From the NCBI GenBank assembly GCA_014529385.2, contig CM043969.1, positions 33,324,446 to 33,388,445 on the forward strand: a stretch of DNA of 64,000 nucleotides. Direction: 5' to 3'. The stretch comes from Adiantum capillus-veneris. Lineage: Eukaryota > Streptophyta > Polypodiopsida > Polypodiales > Pteridaceae. How positions within the stretch are numbered: position 1 is the stretch's first letter; every line of letters starts with the position of its first letter. Below are positions 44,261-57,489 of this stretch, in pieces. The notes under the pieces are model-generated. The model saw only the letters and a list, made by a program, of their open reading frames with translations, was not told the origin of the DNA and searched no databases. The position numbers and the translations under genes were made by a program.

Positions 44261-44929
44261 CTTCTAAAGTGTATACAAATTTTGCATTTCTGTCTGAGGG
44301 ATCCAGAGATCCCCCCTTCGGGAGCCCCCTCTCCGAATTTTTTCCTCACTTTGATTAATTTATCTTACTTCCTTTCGCTCTTAATTAAATTCTTCCCTTC
44401 CTGGAAGACCAATGAGCATCCGAAGGATTGTGAACCTTGACCACAACTCAAAGAGCGCACTGCGAGGCCTTGTAGCACACCCACCAGAGCTCAGACCTCG
44501 CGTAATGAGCAACTCTCGCAGGGGCACACAGAGCTCAACAACATGGGGGTGGATCGCGATTGACGAGGAGTAATCAACCCAAAAGCTGTAAAAAGAAACC
44601 TAAGGCCCCAACAGACAGAATCAGGCGCTCAATCTCATAAACTTCCATACTCAATCCCCCACACCCTTAGTGTTGGAGCTCACCGTGCTACATCCTGGGG
44701 ACAAACTCTACAAAAAATAGGCCTGCTACAACCTCTTCACCCCCTGCCTGAACATGAAAGACTCCCACTCCTGTCTATAACGCCCTCTCCAAACTTGCTA
44801 TGCCATCTCACTCTGTTTTCCAATCCAATTTTATGTTCTCGGACTACTCACAATGTTGTCCTGTGATCCCCTAAAGAGGTACAAAATTTTAATAGATATA
44901 TCGCCAAGGATTGTATAGTTATATGGATT
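44261..44929. other. No recognisable feature
   Basis: No gene, repeat or motif could be supported in this stretch. Confidence 0.4.
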
Positions 44930-46360
44930 GAGTAGAGTGGCCGAAATCAAAGGACTTGGAAGAGCAATAGATTTTCCTAGGTGAAGACTATTCTAGAGTA
45001 TTTGAAACCTAAGGATTTGGAAGAGTTTCAAATCTTATTAGGTATTTCCAAGTTATATTGTAGATTCATTAGGGAATATGCTAAGTAGTTGCCCAATGAC
45101 CAACAACTTAAAGGAGAGCAAAGGAGTGGAAAAATTAAAGGTAGTGGCAACTACATGTTGACATTGTGGATTTTATTGAACCATCTATGTTGGGACTAAT
45201 ACTACCTTTTTTGTTAAGAGGGTCAACCCATCATTATTGGTACGCAAACACTAAATGCACTATTTATATGATGCAAAAGTCATGATAGTGTTTGATCAAA
45301 AAAGTATTAAGTGGCTCTCAAATCAAATAAAAGTAGAGGGTCAATTGAGAAGATCATTTGATCTCTTTTAAGAGTTTGAGTAACATCTTAGGTATTGCAA
45401 AGAGAATCACAACTTGGTAATAGCAGGATGTCTACTAAGTGAGTAGTGTTTACTCAATTCATTGGTAATCTACTTGTGTCATCCAAAGAGAAATGGATAA
45501 GATTGATCTTACTATAGATTCCAAATTATGGGAAGTCAAAGAGAACGTGGATTCTAATAAGGGTTTGCAATAAAGATGCAGCACCATTCAATGCTCTAAA
45601 TGGATCTAAGAGTAAGATTTTTTTCCATACACGATTGTTGTTTTGTTGTTAAGGCATGAGATGCTCAGAAATGGATCCAAGAGGAAGAATTTTTCCATAC
45701 ATGATTGTTGTCGTCCCATGATAAGGGTTCACGAGATGCTATGTGAGTATCAAGATAGTCCAATGTAGGAAACTCCAGAGTAAACAAGACTGATAGTATA
45801 TAACTAGGATATACTATCAGTCTAGACTATAAAGTGCATTCCTACATTTTGTAGCTAAACGTAACATTCCAAATCAACAATTTAAAATACTAAATATGGG
45901 ATATATTCTAACCCAAATTGTCATTCCTTTAAGGAGATAGAAGTGCATCTCCATGGTAGATTAGGGATCTATTGTGGAAAGATGGGCATTGGATAATTAT
46001 GGAGAGGCAAACCACGATGGCTACGTTTATTTCCACGAGTATGATTTTGACACTCATATATTTCTAGAACATATTTCACAAGATATTTATACCTAATTTG
46101 GGATAGTAGATTCAAAAACTACTTCTATTAAACATGTGTGCAAGGCTCAAAACTACCCTAAGCATATGCACAATAGAGCATCTATATACTGATGGACAAA
46201 CAAAAAGTGTCAGCCAAATTCTAGAAGATACGTTGAGTGCATATGTAAGTAAATGGCAAATGGATTGGGAAGAGAAAATACTTATAGCAAAGTTTGCATT
46301 TATCAATGTATAGCACTCTTGCAAGCATAGAGTCCATTTATGCTAATGCATAGTTTTTAG
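44930..46360 (+). pseudogene. pol: Gypsy pol relic G1 (RT thumb, RNase H end, integrase)
   Basis: Fragments in several frames: VKTILEYLKPKDLEEFQILL then CRFIREY (RT thumb, about 44985-45085), FDQKSIKWLSNQIKVEGQLR and NHNLVIAGCLLS (end of RNase H, about 45290-45440), and YTDGQTKSVSQILEDTLSAY plus LIAKFAFIN (integrase core end, about 46180-46310). The motifs resemble chromovirus-type gypsy pol (TDGQTERVN, LEDMLRAYV) more than A, B or F. Heavily decayed. It ends at an LTR start (46368). Confidence 0.65.
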
Positions 46361-46367
46361 TCAACAA

Positions 46368-46484
46368 TGTTAGGCCTAAGGTAGGATTGGGCAAGCCAAG
46401 GACATACATGCGGTAAAGAGGGGCCAAGCATCGCATGATTGGGTGGAGAAGAGCGTGTAGTTGTCCCTTTATCTCACATTTGAG
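46368..46484 (+). repeat. LTR start of family G, copy 1
   Basis: It starts TGTTAGGCCTAAGGTAGG and matches 50308-50448, including AAGAGC(G/A)TGTAGTTGTCCC. The similarity ends near 46484, so the rest of the LTR is lost or diverged. Confidence 0.65.
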
Positions 46485-46556
46485 CCAGAGGTCAAGGGAG
46501 AGGGGCAACAAGGATGAGATGTGGTGGCATGGATCTTCTCAGGCGTGGAAGAATGG

Positions 46557-46558
<2 letters not shown>

Positions 46559-46652
<94 letters not shown>
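46559..46652. repeat. (CT)n microsatellite
   Basis: About 94 bases of CT repeat. Confidence 0.97.
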
Positions 46653-46655
<3 letters not shown>

Positions 46656-47590
46656 AAGCTGCCATGCCCATGAGAATCGACCCTTAGGAGGGCTTGACTG
46701 TGAAACAAACGACATGCGGGAATGGGCCCTAGCACACATAAGGCCATCCTTGGACCAACATGGAATTGCCTGTTAATAGTACCAGAGGATTTGTGCTGGG
46801 TTGAGGAGAAAATTTTGTTTGTGTTGCACTCTCATTTGAGCATCACATGCAACTATCTCTCGAGTCTTTCTCTTTTGGCTTACATTTCCTATGCCATGAA
46901 TGGAGTTGGGGAGCCTTTGAGTTCACACTCAAAGGCTAGTAAGCCTAAAAAAACTGGTCCTTCAGGGGTGGTCAAAGGTTTTTCCCACCTCCTTCCATGT
47001 ACAACAAAGCCAAACAAGGCGACCAAGACAAGCAAGGGAATTGAAGAGGGGTAATTGATCAAGGGACTAGAAAAACTTGGATCTCAATCAATTTTGTTTC
47101 TATAAACACAATTGACATGGGCTGACACACACCATGTTATCAAAGAAAACTTTATCTTCAAGCGCACTCTAGAGATCTAGACTGCAATTGAGCTCACAAC
47201 CCTATTGATCATGTGCTAGCCCACACGACTATAGTGCAATACAAGCATACTCGATGGATTCACAAACCCCAAGAACAAGGGACGTCCAAAGTCTTAAAGA
47301 GTCATGGTAGGAAAACCACTACGGGCCTATAAGGAGTTGTAAACTCTAAGAGTGGAGTTGGCTACAACCTATAATTTGAGGCCACTACTTAGACTTTGAT
47401 GAAAGCCGCTAAGAAAGGTGCATGTGGACTTATGCTTAACCTCTATATTTTTCAAACTTTGCAGTGATTTCCAAATATGATAAGCATACACAGCTTTGAT
47501 GATGCAAAGGCAAGGCCCATTGCTAGGCAGACAAAGATGCATGTTCGACATGGCTGGCTATTTGTTATAACTCAAGAAGCGGGTGGGAAT
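46653..47590. other. Non-coding, family G internal or leader
   Basis: A frame at 46722-47054 has no recognisable domain and low support. Nothing else identified. Confidence 0.35.
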
Positions 47591-48412
47591 CTCTCACTCT
47601 CTATTTTTGAGTTTCACTTTGAATTTTTTCTAGAGCATGGCTTAATTGGTATTTCTTGCAAGTATGACTTCGAGCTCATTAGGCTGCTCAAGACTTGATT
47701 GTACATAGTGAAGGAGTAGTGAAGCACGACTTCTACACATATGACACCTTTTGAATTGAAAAACAACACCAGAGGGTGCTACAAGTTTCGATGCTAAGGG
47801 TGATCATTCTAGCAAGTTGGTAAGCCAGGTAAATTTAAGTTTACACTTTTGAACTTATTCCAATTCCATGTTGGCAAGAAAAAGTTACTTCTGCTAAGAA
47901 AGGCTAGGCAATCTAAGGTACTTTTATGATTCTCAACATGACATACAATTCAACAAGGTCAATTTTATTTTTCCATGATATTGTATATTGGCTGAAGCAC
48001 TCGTTGGAAAAATAATACAATATCATGGAATATGTTGGTCACAATTAATTATGTTATTACCAATTAATTAACATATCAAAAGTACCTTAGAGTGCCTAGC
48101 CTTTCTTAGCAGAAGTAAATTTTTCTTTCCAACATGGCATTGGAATAAGTTCAAAAGTGTAAACTTAAATTCACCTAGCTTACCAACTTGCTAGAATGAC
48201 CACCCTTAGCATCGAAACTTGTAGCACCCTCTCGTGTTGTTTTTCGATTCAAAAGGTGTCATATGTGTAGAAGCCATGCTTCACTACTCCTTTACTATGT
48301 ACAATCAAGTCTTGAGCAACCTAATGAGCTCGGAGTCATACTTGCAAGAAATACCAATTAAGCCATGCTCTAGAAAAAAATCAAAGTGAAACTCAAAAAT
48401 AGAGAGTGAGAG
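47591..48412. repeat. Large inverted repeat, arms about 340 bp
   Basis: The left arm 47591-47930 is the reverse complement of the right arm 48074-48412. The outer end is CTCTCACTCTCTATTTTTGAG and the inner end AAGGTACTTTT. Identity is high by eye (over 90 percent), with a few substitutions and indels. The spacer of about 145 bp has its own palindrome (TCCATGATATTGTA near 47974 with TACAATATCATGGA near 48027). Transcription would give a long hairpin RNA. It could be a foldback element; no TSD was identified. Confidence 0.85.
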
Positions 48413-48797
48413 ACATGGTAGAATATGTTGGTCACAATGTGTTGATAGTTTAAGAATTTTCTATGCAGAATCTAACCCACAGGTTTGGATTTCCAAGGTA
48501 AGACCCATGTTTATCAGTTAAATATTGGTTTATTTCACTTATATCTCATTTGGATTTTAAGAGGTCACAGAAATATAGGGCCTTTTGAGGCTAGACTCAA
48601 AAATAGATAGTGAGAGACATGGTAGAATATGTTGGTCACAGTGTATTGATAGTTTAATAATTTTCTATGCAGAATCTAGCCCACGGGTTTGGATTTCCAA
48701 GGTAAGACTGATGTTTATCAGTTAAATATTGGTTTATTTCACTTCACATTTGGATTTTAAGAGGTCACAAAAATATAGGGCCTTTTGAGGCTAGACT
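48392..48797 (+). repeat. Two tandem copies of a 203-bp unit
   Basis: Copies 48392-48595 and 48596-48797, both starting CTCAAAAATAGA and ending GAGGCTAGACT. They differ at about 12 positions plus a small indel near 48536/48744. The first copy overlaps the outer end of the inverted repeat. Confidence 0.9.
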
Positions 48798-49254
48798 TTG
48801 GGTAATGTACCTTTCAATTTTGAAAAATGCACTTGACCTTCAAGTAAGTGTAAGATATTTTTCACTTACTAATAGGCATATGATTTGGTTTTTGAATATT
48901 CTTTGATTGAGTTTCTCAAGTGGGATGAATATGCTTAGCTGCTTTCATCCATTTAGCTCGTCAAACACATGACAAGGTAATGTAGGAGCAATGTATTTTG
49001 GTAAAGTGTTGTCTAGGTACATTTCTGCACCCTGTAGATATAGGCATATATGGTAAGCTTTTGTTTGGCACAGGGTGTGCAACATCGTCTAGGAACTTAC
49101 ATAATGTGGACCAAGGTTGCTGAGGGTCTCTCTCACTCATGTTGCTGAGTGTTTACAATTGCCTCCACATACAAGTACATCTCATACTTAATGGATGCTA
49201 TTTTTCTTGACATCATTATATGAGACATATTAGACATGTAGAGAATATGAGTCT
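48798..49254. other. No recognisable feature
   Basis: Non-coding; nothing supported. Confidence 0.35.
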
Positions 49255-49883
49255 TTGGGATTGACATTGGTGCGTCTGTACTTAATTATGTTCACAATGG
49301 AGTCCCTAAGTGTTGGGCACTTGGTGTTATGGGTCCTAGTGTTTAGCAAAGGTAGATTTGGAGTGGCATGCAAATTCATGAAATTGATAGCTTATGAAGC
49401 ATTTTGCACCAAAGGTACAATATCTTTATGGAAATTATTTGTGGGCCTACCAATCACCATAAGAGGTAGCTTCTTGGTATGGGTGCTTGTAGATAACTTT
49501 GTCAAGTTTTTTCAACTCACTATTCAATCTCTATATTTAACCAAGTTGGTTGCTCATAATCTATTGCTTACTCAGTAATATTGGGAGTAATTGTACCCCA
49601 AGTTTACCATTCATTTTTGGACTGTCTATAAATGGTTGGGGAGAAACAACTCAATATCAGTACTTCCACTCATCTACAGATGGATGAGAATCTTGCAAGT
49701 ATTAATCTAATGCTCAAGGATATGCTAAGAGCATATATACGTGAGAATAAATTTAATTGGAAAGATTACCTTTGTCATTTGGAGTTGGCTTATTATGATG
49801 CAAAGAATGTTGTGACTAGGTTTAGTCCCTTCATGTTTTTGTCATGGTTTCAACGTGAATCACTAGTTATGATTGTTTACTAA
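49255..49883 (+). pseudogene. Gypsy integrase relic G2
   Basis: LWKLFVGLPITIRGSFLVWV then LVDNFVKFF (49429-49520) matches the integrase core start (DFIxGLP...VVVDRF). After a break, ENLASINLMLKDMLRAYIRE with a LELAYYDAKN and FSPFMFLSWF segment (49690-49850) matches its end. Same general family as relic G1. Followed at 50308 by an LTR start. Confidence 0.65.
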
Positions 49884-50293
49884 TGCAAAGTGATAGAAAA
49901 TCAATGAATTAGTTTTTGTTGATGAGTTATGTCAACATGTCACTTTCATGGAAAGATGATAAGAGGTATATTACACATTCCAACACTTTCACATAGTTTG
50001 AAACTTGGTCGTTCATTTAAGCACCTTTTAGTTATGGTAATTCATTTAAAATACTCGAGTGAGTTATAAATAGAGTGTATACACTAATTTTGATATAAGT
50101 TGGCTACATGAACGGTTGCAAATGGATAACAATGTGGAAAATCAAGATGTTTTTCTTGGTTTCATTGAACCTCCTACTGGACTGTGTATTGGTCAACTGG
50201 ACAACCTGATCCATGAGGGATGCCACTATGGAAAACATTAGTGTTCTTATGAAGATAACACCAATTTTGTTTTTGAGGACGAAAATGCTTCTC

Positions 50294-50304
50294 CAAAGGG
50301 GGAG
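50294..50304 (+). other. Polypurine tract of relic G2
   Basis: CAAAGGGGGAG just before the LTR start TGCCAGGCC at 50308. Confidence 0.6.
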
Positions 50305-50307
50305 TAA

Positions 50308-50448
50308 TGCCAGGCCTAAGGTAGGACTAGGCAGGCCAAGGGCCAAGACATGCATGCAATAAAGGGGGGTCCTATAAATAGCATGGACAAGGGTCTATAT
50401 AGGACAGGGTTGGGTAAAGAAGAGCATGTAGTTGTCCCCTTGTCTTAC
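50308..50448 (+). repeat. LTR start of family G, copy 2
   Basis: Homologous to 46368-46484. It contains CCTATAAATAGC with a TATA box at 50373-50380. The full LTR length is unknown. Confidence 0.65.
50373..50380 (+). promoter_or_regulatory. TATA box in the G2 LTR
   Basis: TATAAATA in CCTATAAATAGC; the matching site is lost in the copy at 46368. Confidence 0.5.
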
Positions 50449-52109
50449 AAAGAATCCCCCCATGTAGGATGCCTCCATGAGAAGAAGTCATCTAAAATGT
50501 CTTTAGAATACTTAGACTTGGTAGAACTAGCATTAAAAACTCGTGTACATAAAAGGCCTCTTGCTTTTGAAGAAGGGAAAACACTATATATTATAGTACC
50601 TAAAATATCACAGAACATATAAAATATTCATGTTTAAAATTATCACCAAATTATTGCAATATCGAAGAGTTATAGAAAGATTCCTTACAAGCTTCAATTA
50701 CATAAAGGAAGTGAAGTATGCATAGCTAGTGCTACTAACAAATGTAAAAGAAAATAATTTGATAGTCTTTGGCTCAAGATGATTAACCGTGAAATACATT
50801 CAAATTTGATAAGGTTTACATGAAGATGACAGAAAGAAATGTGTAAGACACATAATAACATATAGTGCTCTTGTGTCCTCAATGAAGATTTGTGGGTCAT
50901 TATATCTATGTCGGTGGTATACCTCATTGTCACCCAGAAGAATATGATCTTAATAGCACATGAAAATAAAATCAAGGCATATGGATAGTTGCTTTGCCTT
51001 TGGATCATTAGAGACAATAGGGACAGTTTGAACTTGAACTTAATCTAGCACAATGCAATTGACTGCTATAAATCACCATGAGTTTTACATTGGACCAATC
51101 TGAATAGAGCCTAATAGAATTGTCAAGGAAACCATCACTTACCATGTTGCCACTATATATACAAGCAACAAAGCCTTTTCTTAGAAAAAAACAATAAGGA
51201 AAATACAACTAGACCTCGTAGGCATATCAACCAAATTATTCTACAATTTTCAAAGACATGACCATGGTGTAAATAAACATTATTGTGAGACCCATGAGGT
51301 TAATAGATTAAGCAAAATAAAAAAAGATTCTATGAAGTCTTTCCAGTCATTATGTTTTACATAATAATAGCTTGAATTCTATTAAAGTGTGGGCCTGTTA
51401 AGAGAACACGTTGGCTTTGTACTTCTCTTAAAACCAAAAAACTTAATGTAATTAATTGTTGCTATTGATTGCTAATTTCAACCATACAAAAGCTACTTAA
51501 AGTTGTTACTACTTGCCAAAATTTTTCGATTATAATAGATGAGGTTATGATGTAATATAGATGTGAACATTCCTGAATAGGCAAGCATTATATAGCTATA
51601 GTTCGGCTTGTTGGGCCAAAAATCAATCTCAATTTCAAAATTTTTGCCGTGTGTGCTAAAAAAAACTTGGAACAGTGTGGGTGAGAGTGCATAGAGTGAA
51701 AAGTGCACTTGGCTTGCATTTGTAGCCATCCTTATAAACGGTGTAGTGGATGTATCCCTATATGCTGAGGCTCTATGGACCATTGTTGGGTAGGCAAGGC
51801 CCTTAGAATCAGCCCAGAGGCCAGCTTGTTGTAATTGACAGTATGTTCCTCCTTGATGGTGTGTGTGTGTGTGTGTGTGTGTGAAGCATCAATAGTAACA
51901 TTGATAGCATCTGAGTGCTTAGATCCTTTCCAAATAGTAAGAATTTGAAGACCCAATAAGAATGTCTACCCGATTTTGCAAAAGGTCGTAAATGGAAAAA
52001 GTTGATGCAACCTAGGTGTGTGTGTGCCTGCATTTTTCATGCCAAAAATTCCATCCACTTCTTTCTCTCCCAAAAGCATGGACAAAAGGAAAGAGGGAGG
52101 GGGGGGGGG
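50449..52109. other. Mostly featureless; one short unassigned frame
   Basis: A 90-residue frame (50350-50622) contains KKSSKMSLEYLDLVELALKT and GKTLYIIVPKISQNI, which I do not recognise. A (TG)n tract lies at 51860-51883 and a G homopolymer near 52101-52117. Nothing else is supported. Confidence 0.35.
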
Positions 52110-52612
52110 GGGGGGGGCTTTAAAACATGTTGACCCCACATCCATGTTGGTCTTGACCTTAGGTTTGTGTTTATGAGCACCTTTGTTTTAGTGATAAAGT
52201 GTTGAGATTGATGGCATATGTTAAGCACGTGCTGCTAAAGAGAGCCCATGTGGCATCATTCCATGCATGCAGCCCAAGATGTTGTGCATGTTCATGATGT
52301 AGCATCTACTCCATCCATTTATGCTATATTGACTCAACTCTCCTGCTTCCATTTTTGGTCTATGGCTAAAAGTGATCTAGAAGATGAATGGAAGTCGCTG
52401 TTGGTATATCTCATGCACCACAATCGACGTTGTGCTTGTATGATGGTACTTGATGTGGCAAGCTATGAAAGATCTTGGTGTGTCAATCGATACTACTTGG
52501 TGGTTGTATGATGGTACCTCGTATGTCTATCAATGGTTGCTGGATTATCTTTTAGAATCTGAAGGATGATATTAGTTTCTCACAAAAAGGCTAAATTATT
52601 ACCTCTACTATT

Positions 52613-52670
<58 letters not shown>

Positions 52671-53749
52671 TGTGTCTATAGTTTTGTAATCTCATGCATC
52701 TTCAACATTTAATCCTCTCAAAATGAGAAACTCATTGGGATCTTGTCTAGAGACCAAACCACTCTTAACTCCAAGTTAGTTGTTTTGCTAGGTAATTCAA
52801 TCATACTAGCAACTCATGCATCTTCAACATCCAATACTCTCAAAATGAGAAACTCATTGAGATTTTTCACTCAATGAAAACGTTTTTGGGCTCTCTCACA
52901 CATAACGACATCCTCTTGACCTCTCCCCCCTTTTCACACCCTACACACTACTGCATCAATGCTCTTTATGATGCTTGAGATATTCTCTTTGATACTACAA
53001 AGCACTTAGGCTACTATGTGTATTGATCACACACCAACTCTCTTGATTTCCCCCAAAACTATTGTAATCAAAACAAACTAAAAATCCATAGTTTGAAGTG
53101 ATTAAAGCATGATTTTTGACAATCGTAGACACTTTATTTTAAGAAAGATTCCAAGATTGACTTACTAACGTGCTATGATCAAATTGTTCAATAAGTTACA
53201 TAGTTTTGTAATACACAACCACTATATTTTTGGTTAAATAGCTTAGTTTAGGATTTTTATAGACATAAAAATTAATTTGATGATGTAGTTGGGCTCAATT
53301 GAAGGTCTTGTAGACAACACAAAAAAAAATATTTCACTAATTATACCATGATTGATACCAGATAGTAATTGTAACTCCCTCGCGTAAAGCTTAGTTTTAT
53401 TTGGTTAGAAACTCAAAGACTCTTGAAGCATTTGTCCTGTTGTCATAATTTGATTTGTCATATATTCAATTTGTCATATATTCAATTTTGTCCTATTTCA
53501 TTCTATAATTGAGTAATCAGTTAACATTGTATTCAGGATTGAACTTGTAACTCTTATCCTTTTCTTCTAAATCTTTTGTGAGGGCCATGCTAGGGACCGT
53601 TGGTTGCACCATCTTCAAATGGATCGACCACCATTCCTGACATCCCTCCCGCTTGAGAAGGACACCAAGACATGACTCCTCCCGCTCTTTGATGCCAACT
53701 CAAGGGGGTGATAACATTCACTTTTCTCTTATGAGACCCTTAGCCCATA
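52110..53749 (+). repeat. 1.6-kb LTR-like repeat, copy 1
   Basis: It matches 55867-57486 over its whole length, including matching short frames at 52248-52511 and 56009-56272 and a TC microsatellite (52617-52668). A purine-rich tract precedes both copies. Near the end, CTTTGATGCCAACTCAAGGGGGTG (TGATGCC at 53690) has the build of the PBS candidates in this window, with TGG as TGA. I read it as LTR plus leader. The short frames are not convincing genes. Confidence 0.7.
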
Positions 53750-55866
53750 AATATCTTTCCTTATCGCTTTGAAATTTTCAGTCAAAGTCATCAGACTAAA
53801 TGTGAAATCAACCTTCCAGGGTTGACTGGTGGGTGTTCTCTAGCTCACCCTTGGTTCAAGGTCACTAATGTTTTTTTCTTGATTAGGACCAAGCACATCC
53901 GTCATAGCCTTCCCCTAAGATGAGTGTATTTAATAGCTACGCAAATCCCTCGTTCCCAATTTTGATCCCCACTCCATAGAGGAGAATCCCTTTCCTTGTT
54001 TTTGACTTAACTTACTGGACAACATAAAATTGGGTTCAAATTTCTGGAGAACAAATTAATCCTCCGGAATCCACCCACCCACCAAACCGTTTGGTAAATG
54101 CACCTTTCCAAGGTAGTATTATGGTACTAGAAAACAATATTCCAATCATGTCAGACCGAGAATACATTTCAAACATTTGAAAGCAGCATGCAAACTGTTG
54201 CATACCCTTGCAAGTGTGCATTTATCAGGTCGTTTCCACGTTTTTTCTTTTTAGAATAATTTATTTCTTTTTTTCTTTAGTATTAGTAAAACTATATAGT
54301 TATCATTCAAGCAATCACAAATACTTCTCCACGCATATTCCTATCCTCGTCCCAAGACTTGGGTATCCTCTCTCCTCCGTCACGTGTGGAGGTAGTGCAT
54401 ATACACAAATTTTAAATTCTTATTTTTCTTTATCTTGTGTGGGAAAGGCTTCAAAGATAATCTACTCTAGGTTTTTTTTATAGATAAATATTCCGAGAAG
54501 GAGAGCAAAGGTCCAGACTAATGATAACAATTGTGGAATAGCCCATTTAGGTTCCTAGCCTTTCCAAGGTTTATTTTTACCAAACAATTTGTAGAGTTCC
54601 CTAATTAAATTACATCCTCCTCCCTTATCCTGGTCCCTTCGTGGATCCATTTTCCTTCCTCCTTTGCTCGTTGGCATCAGGCCTACCCGGGCTAGCCCAA
54701 TTTCCAGGCGCATCCGCGGGTCCCTATCACCCGGTCGGGACTCACTCCCATTCAATCCCATTTCTAGGGCAATGAATGAATTGGAGTTCAAAACTTAGAC
54801 AAATGGTTATCAGTCCTAGCCAAAAAGGACCATCTCCCGTTATATCCCATAGATAAACACCTGCATTGGCCTTTTCCAAACATGTAAGACAAGTTCAAAC
54901 TTAAATCTTCAATGTTATGCTAGGGCTATCCACATCAAATCTTCTTGTTAACGTTTTTAGTCCTAGTTGAAATTTAGAGTGAGTTCCTTGAATTATAATA
55001 CCTTATTTTATATTTTATTTTAATGTCTACTCAAAGAAGACCTTAAGAAATACAATGAACGTCTTAGGAGTTTAAGGTTTTGTTTCGATGTAAGTTTCAA
55101 GTTAACCCCGTCTTGGGCAAATCCCATTTGTATTCTTTTGCATCATTTGCCATACATGAGACATCTCCATATAATCATGGGAGTTTTATGTTCAATCAAC
55201 AAGGTCGTCCCTTCCGTGAAGCTATCCCTTTACTCCCCCCCATATCGTGATTGCAAAACAAATTTGAAAGAATACAAACTTGAAAAGAACAATGCATATG
55301 CTCTTTACGATGATTCTTGCTTTAGAGTGGATCATGAATTGCAAACATAGAAATTTAGAGCGCACAAACTTACAATCATAACCTTCCTTTGAGTGATTAC
55401 GCAGAGTCGATGCTTGATTGCGTACGAGTAGAACCCTTCAAAGAACGGTAGTGTAAGAGTGAAAATACCGATATTTCTAAGAGTGGACATGTTAGTGTAG
55501 TGAGAAATGCACATGAAATGAAGTACAAATGATCAACAAATTCTACTCAAGAAGATAGGCTTTAGGAGTACCTCTTGCTTCCGTGGAGGATTAATTACAC
55601 AGCTAGGATAGGCTTATAAATTTGGGATTTTTCCAATTGGCAAGAGAGAAAGGAGGGAATTACCTTATTTGGAATGGTAATCTTCTTTCTCAAAGAAAAT
55701 TTCTTTGGTTATCATAAACTTACCCTTCAAAACTCAATTTCCTTTTGAAAATTAGATATAAATTAGTACATCACTAAAACTTTTACACACATGATTTATG
55801 CAAAATCAAGAGCATCTCTTTTGGAAAACTTATAACTCGTCTTCTTGAAAAATAAGGTTTGTGGAG
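53750..55866. other. Unique DNA between the two 1.6-kb repeats
   Basis: Short frames only (for example 54555-54791 minus and 55138-55350 plus), with no family recognised. If the flanking repeats are LTRs of one element, this 2.1 kb would be its internal part, without visible gag or pol. Confidence 0.4.
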
Positions 55867-57486
55867 GGGAGGGAGGGGCTTAAAAACATGGTTACCCCAC
55901 ATCCATATTGGCCTTGACCCTAGGTTTGTGTTTATGAGCACCTTAACTTTAGTGATAAATTGCTGAGATTGATGGCATATGTTAAGTGTCTGCTGCTAAA
56001 GGTAGCCCATGTGGCATCATTCCATGCATGCAACCCATGATGTTGTGCATGTGCATGATGTAGCATCTACTCCATCCATTTATGTTCTATCATTTCAAAT
56101 CTCCTGCTTCCACTTTTGGTCTATGGCTGAAAGGAATCTAGAAGATGAATGGACGTTGCAGTTGGTATATCTCATGCACCACATTAGACATTGTGCTTGT
56201 ACGATGGTACTTGGTGTGGCAAGCTATGAAAGATCTTGGTGTGTCAATCAATGCTACTTGGTGGTTGTATGATGGTACCTCGTGTGTCTATCATTGATTG
56301 CTGGATTATCTCTTGGAATCTAAAGGATAATATTAGTTCTCACAAAAAGGCTAAATTATTACCTCTACTATTAAAATCTCTCTCTCTCTCTCTCTCTATG
56401 TGTGTGTGTGTGTGTGTGTGTGTCTATACTTTTGTAGCCTCATGCATCTTCAACATCCAATCCTCTAAAAATGAGAAACTCATCGAGATCTCGTCTAGAG
56501 ACTGACCACTCTTAACTCCAAGTTAGTTGCTTTGCTTTTGGATAACTCAATCATACTAGCACCTCATGACTCTTCAACATCCAATACTCTCAAAATAAGA
56601 AACTCATTGGGATCTGTCACTCAAAGAAAATTTTTAGGCTCTCTTGATAGGGATCTCTCACACATAACGACATCCTATCGACCTCTCGTCCCTTTTCTCA
56701 CCCTGCACACTGCTGAATCAATGCTATTTATGATGCTTGAAAGATTCTTTCTAATACTACAAAGCACTTAGGCTACTATGTGTATTGATCACACACCCCC
56801 TCTATTTGAGTTTTCCTAGAACTATTGTAATCGAAACAAACTAAAAAGCCATAGTTTGAAGTGATTAAAGCATGATTTTTGACAATGGTAGACACTTTAT
56901 TTTAAGAACGATTCCAAGATTGACGTACTAAAATGCTATGATCAAATTGTTCAATAAGTTACGTAGTGTTGTAATACAGAATCATTATAGTTTTGGTTGA
57001 ATAGCTTAGTTTAGTATTTTCATACACATAAAAATTAATTTGATGATATAGTTGGCCTCAATTGAAGGTTTTGTAGATAAGACAAAAAAAAATCACTAAT
57101 TATAGCACAATCGATACCAGATAGTAATTGTAACTCCCTCATGTAAAGCTTGATTTTATTTGGCTAGAAACTCAAAGACTCTTGAAGAATTTTTCTTGTT
57201 GTCATAATTTGATTTGTCATATTTTCATTTTGTCCTCATTTCATTCTATAATTGAGTAATCAATTAACATTGTGTTCAAGATTGAACTTATAACTCTTAT
57301 CTTTTTCTTCTAAATCTTTTGTGAGGGCCATGCCAGGACCATCGGTTGCACCATCTCGAGATGGATACACCACAATTCCTGACATCCCTCCCGCTTGAGA
57401 TGGACATCAAGACATGACTCCTCCCGCCCTTTGATGCCAACTCAAGGGGGTGATAACATTCACTTTTCTCTTACGAAACCCTTAAC
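55867..57486 (+). repeat. 1.6-kb LTR-like repeat, copy 2 (interrupted by element F)
   Basis: Homologous to 52110-53749. The TC tract here is (TC)n followed by (TG)n (56378-56423). The match ends at ACCCTTAACC, three bases before the LTR of element F at 57490, so F inserted here. Confidence 0.7.
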
Positions 57487-57489
57487 CGG

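Noticed and set aside
46435-46776. Frame across a CT microsatellite
   Set aside because: Mostly repeat-encoded Ser-Leu; no conserved domain.
52248-52511. Small gene repeated at 56009-56272
   Set aside because: Both copies are part of a 1.6-kb LTR-like repeat whose non-coding parts are equally conserved; no sign of protein-level constraint.
54555-54791. Minus-strand 78-residue frame
   Set aside because: Short, no recognisable domain, no supporting context.
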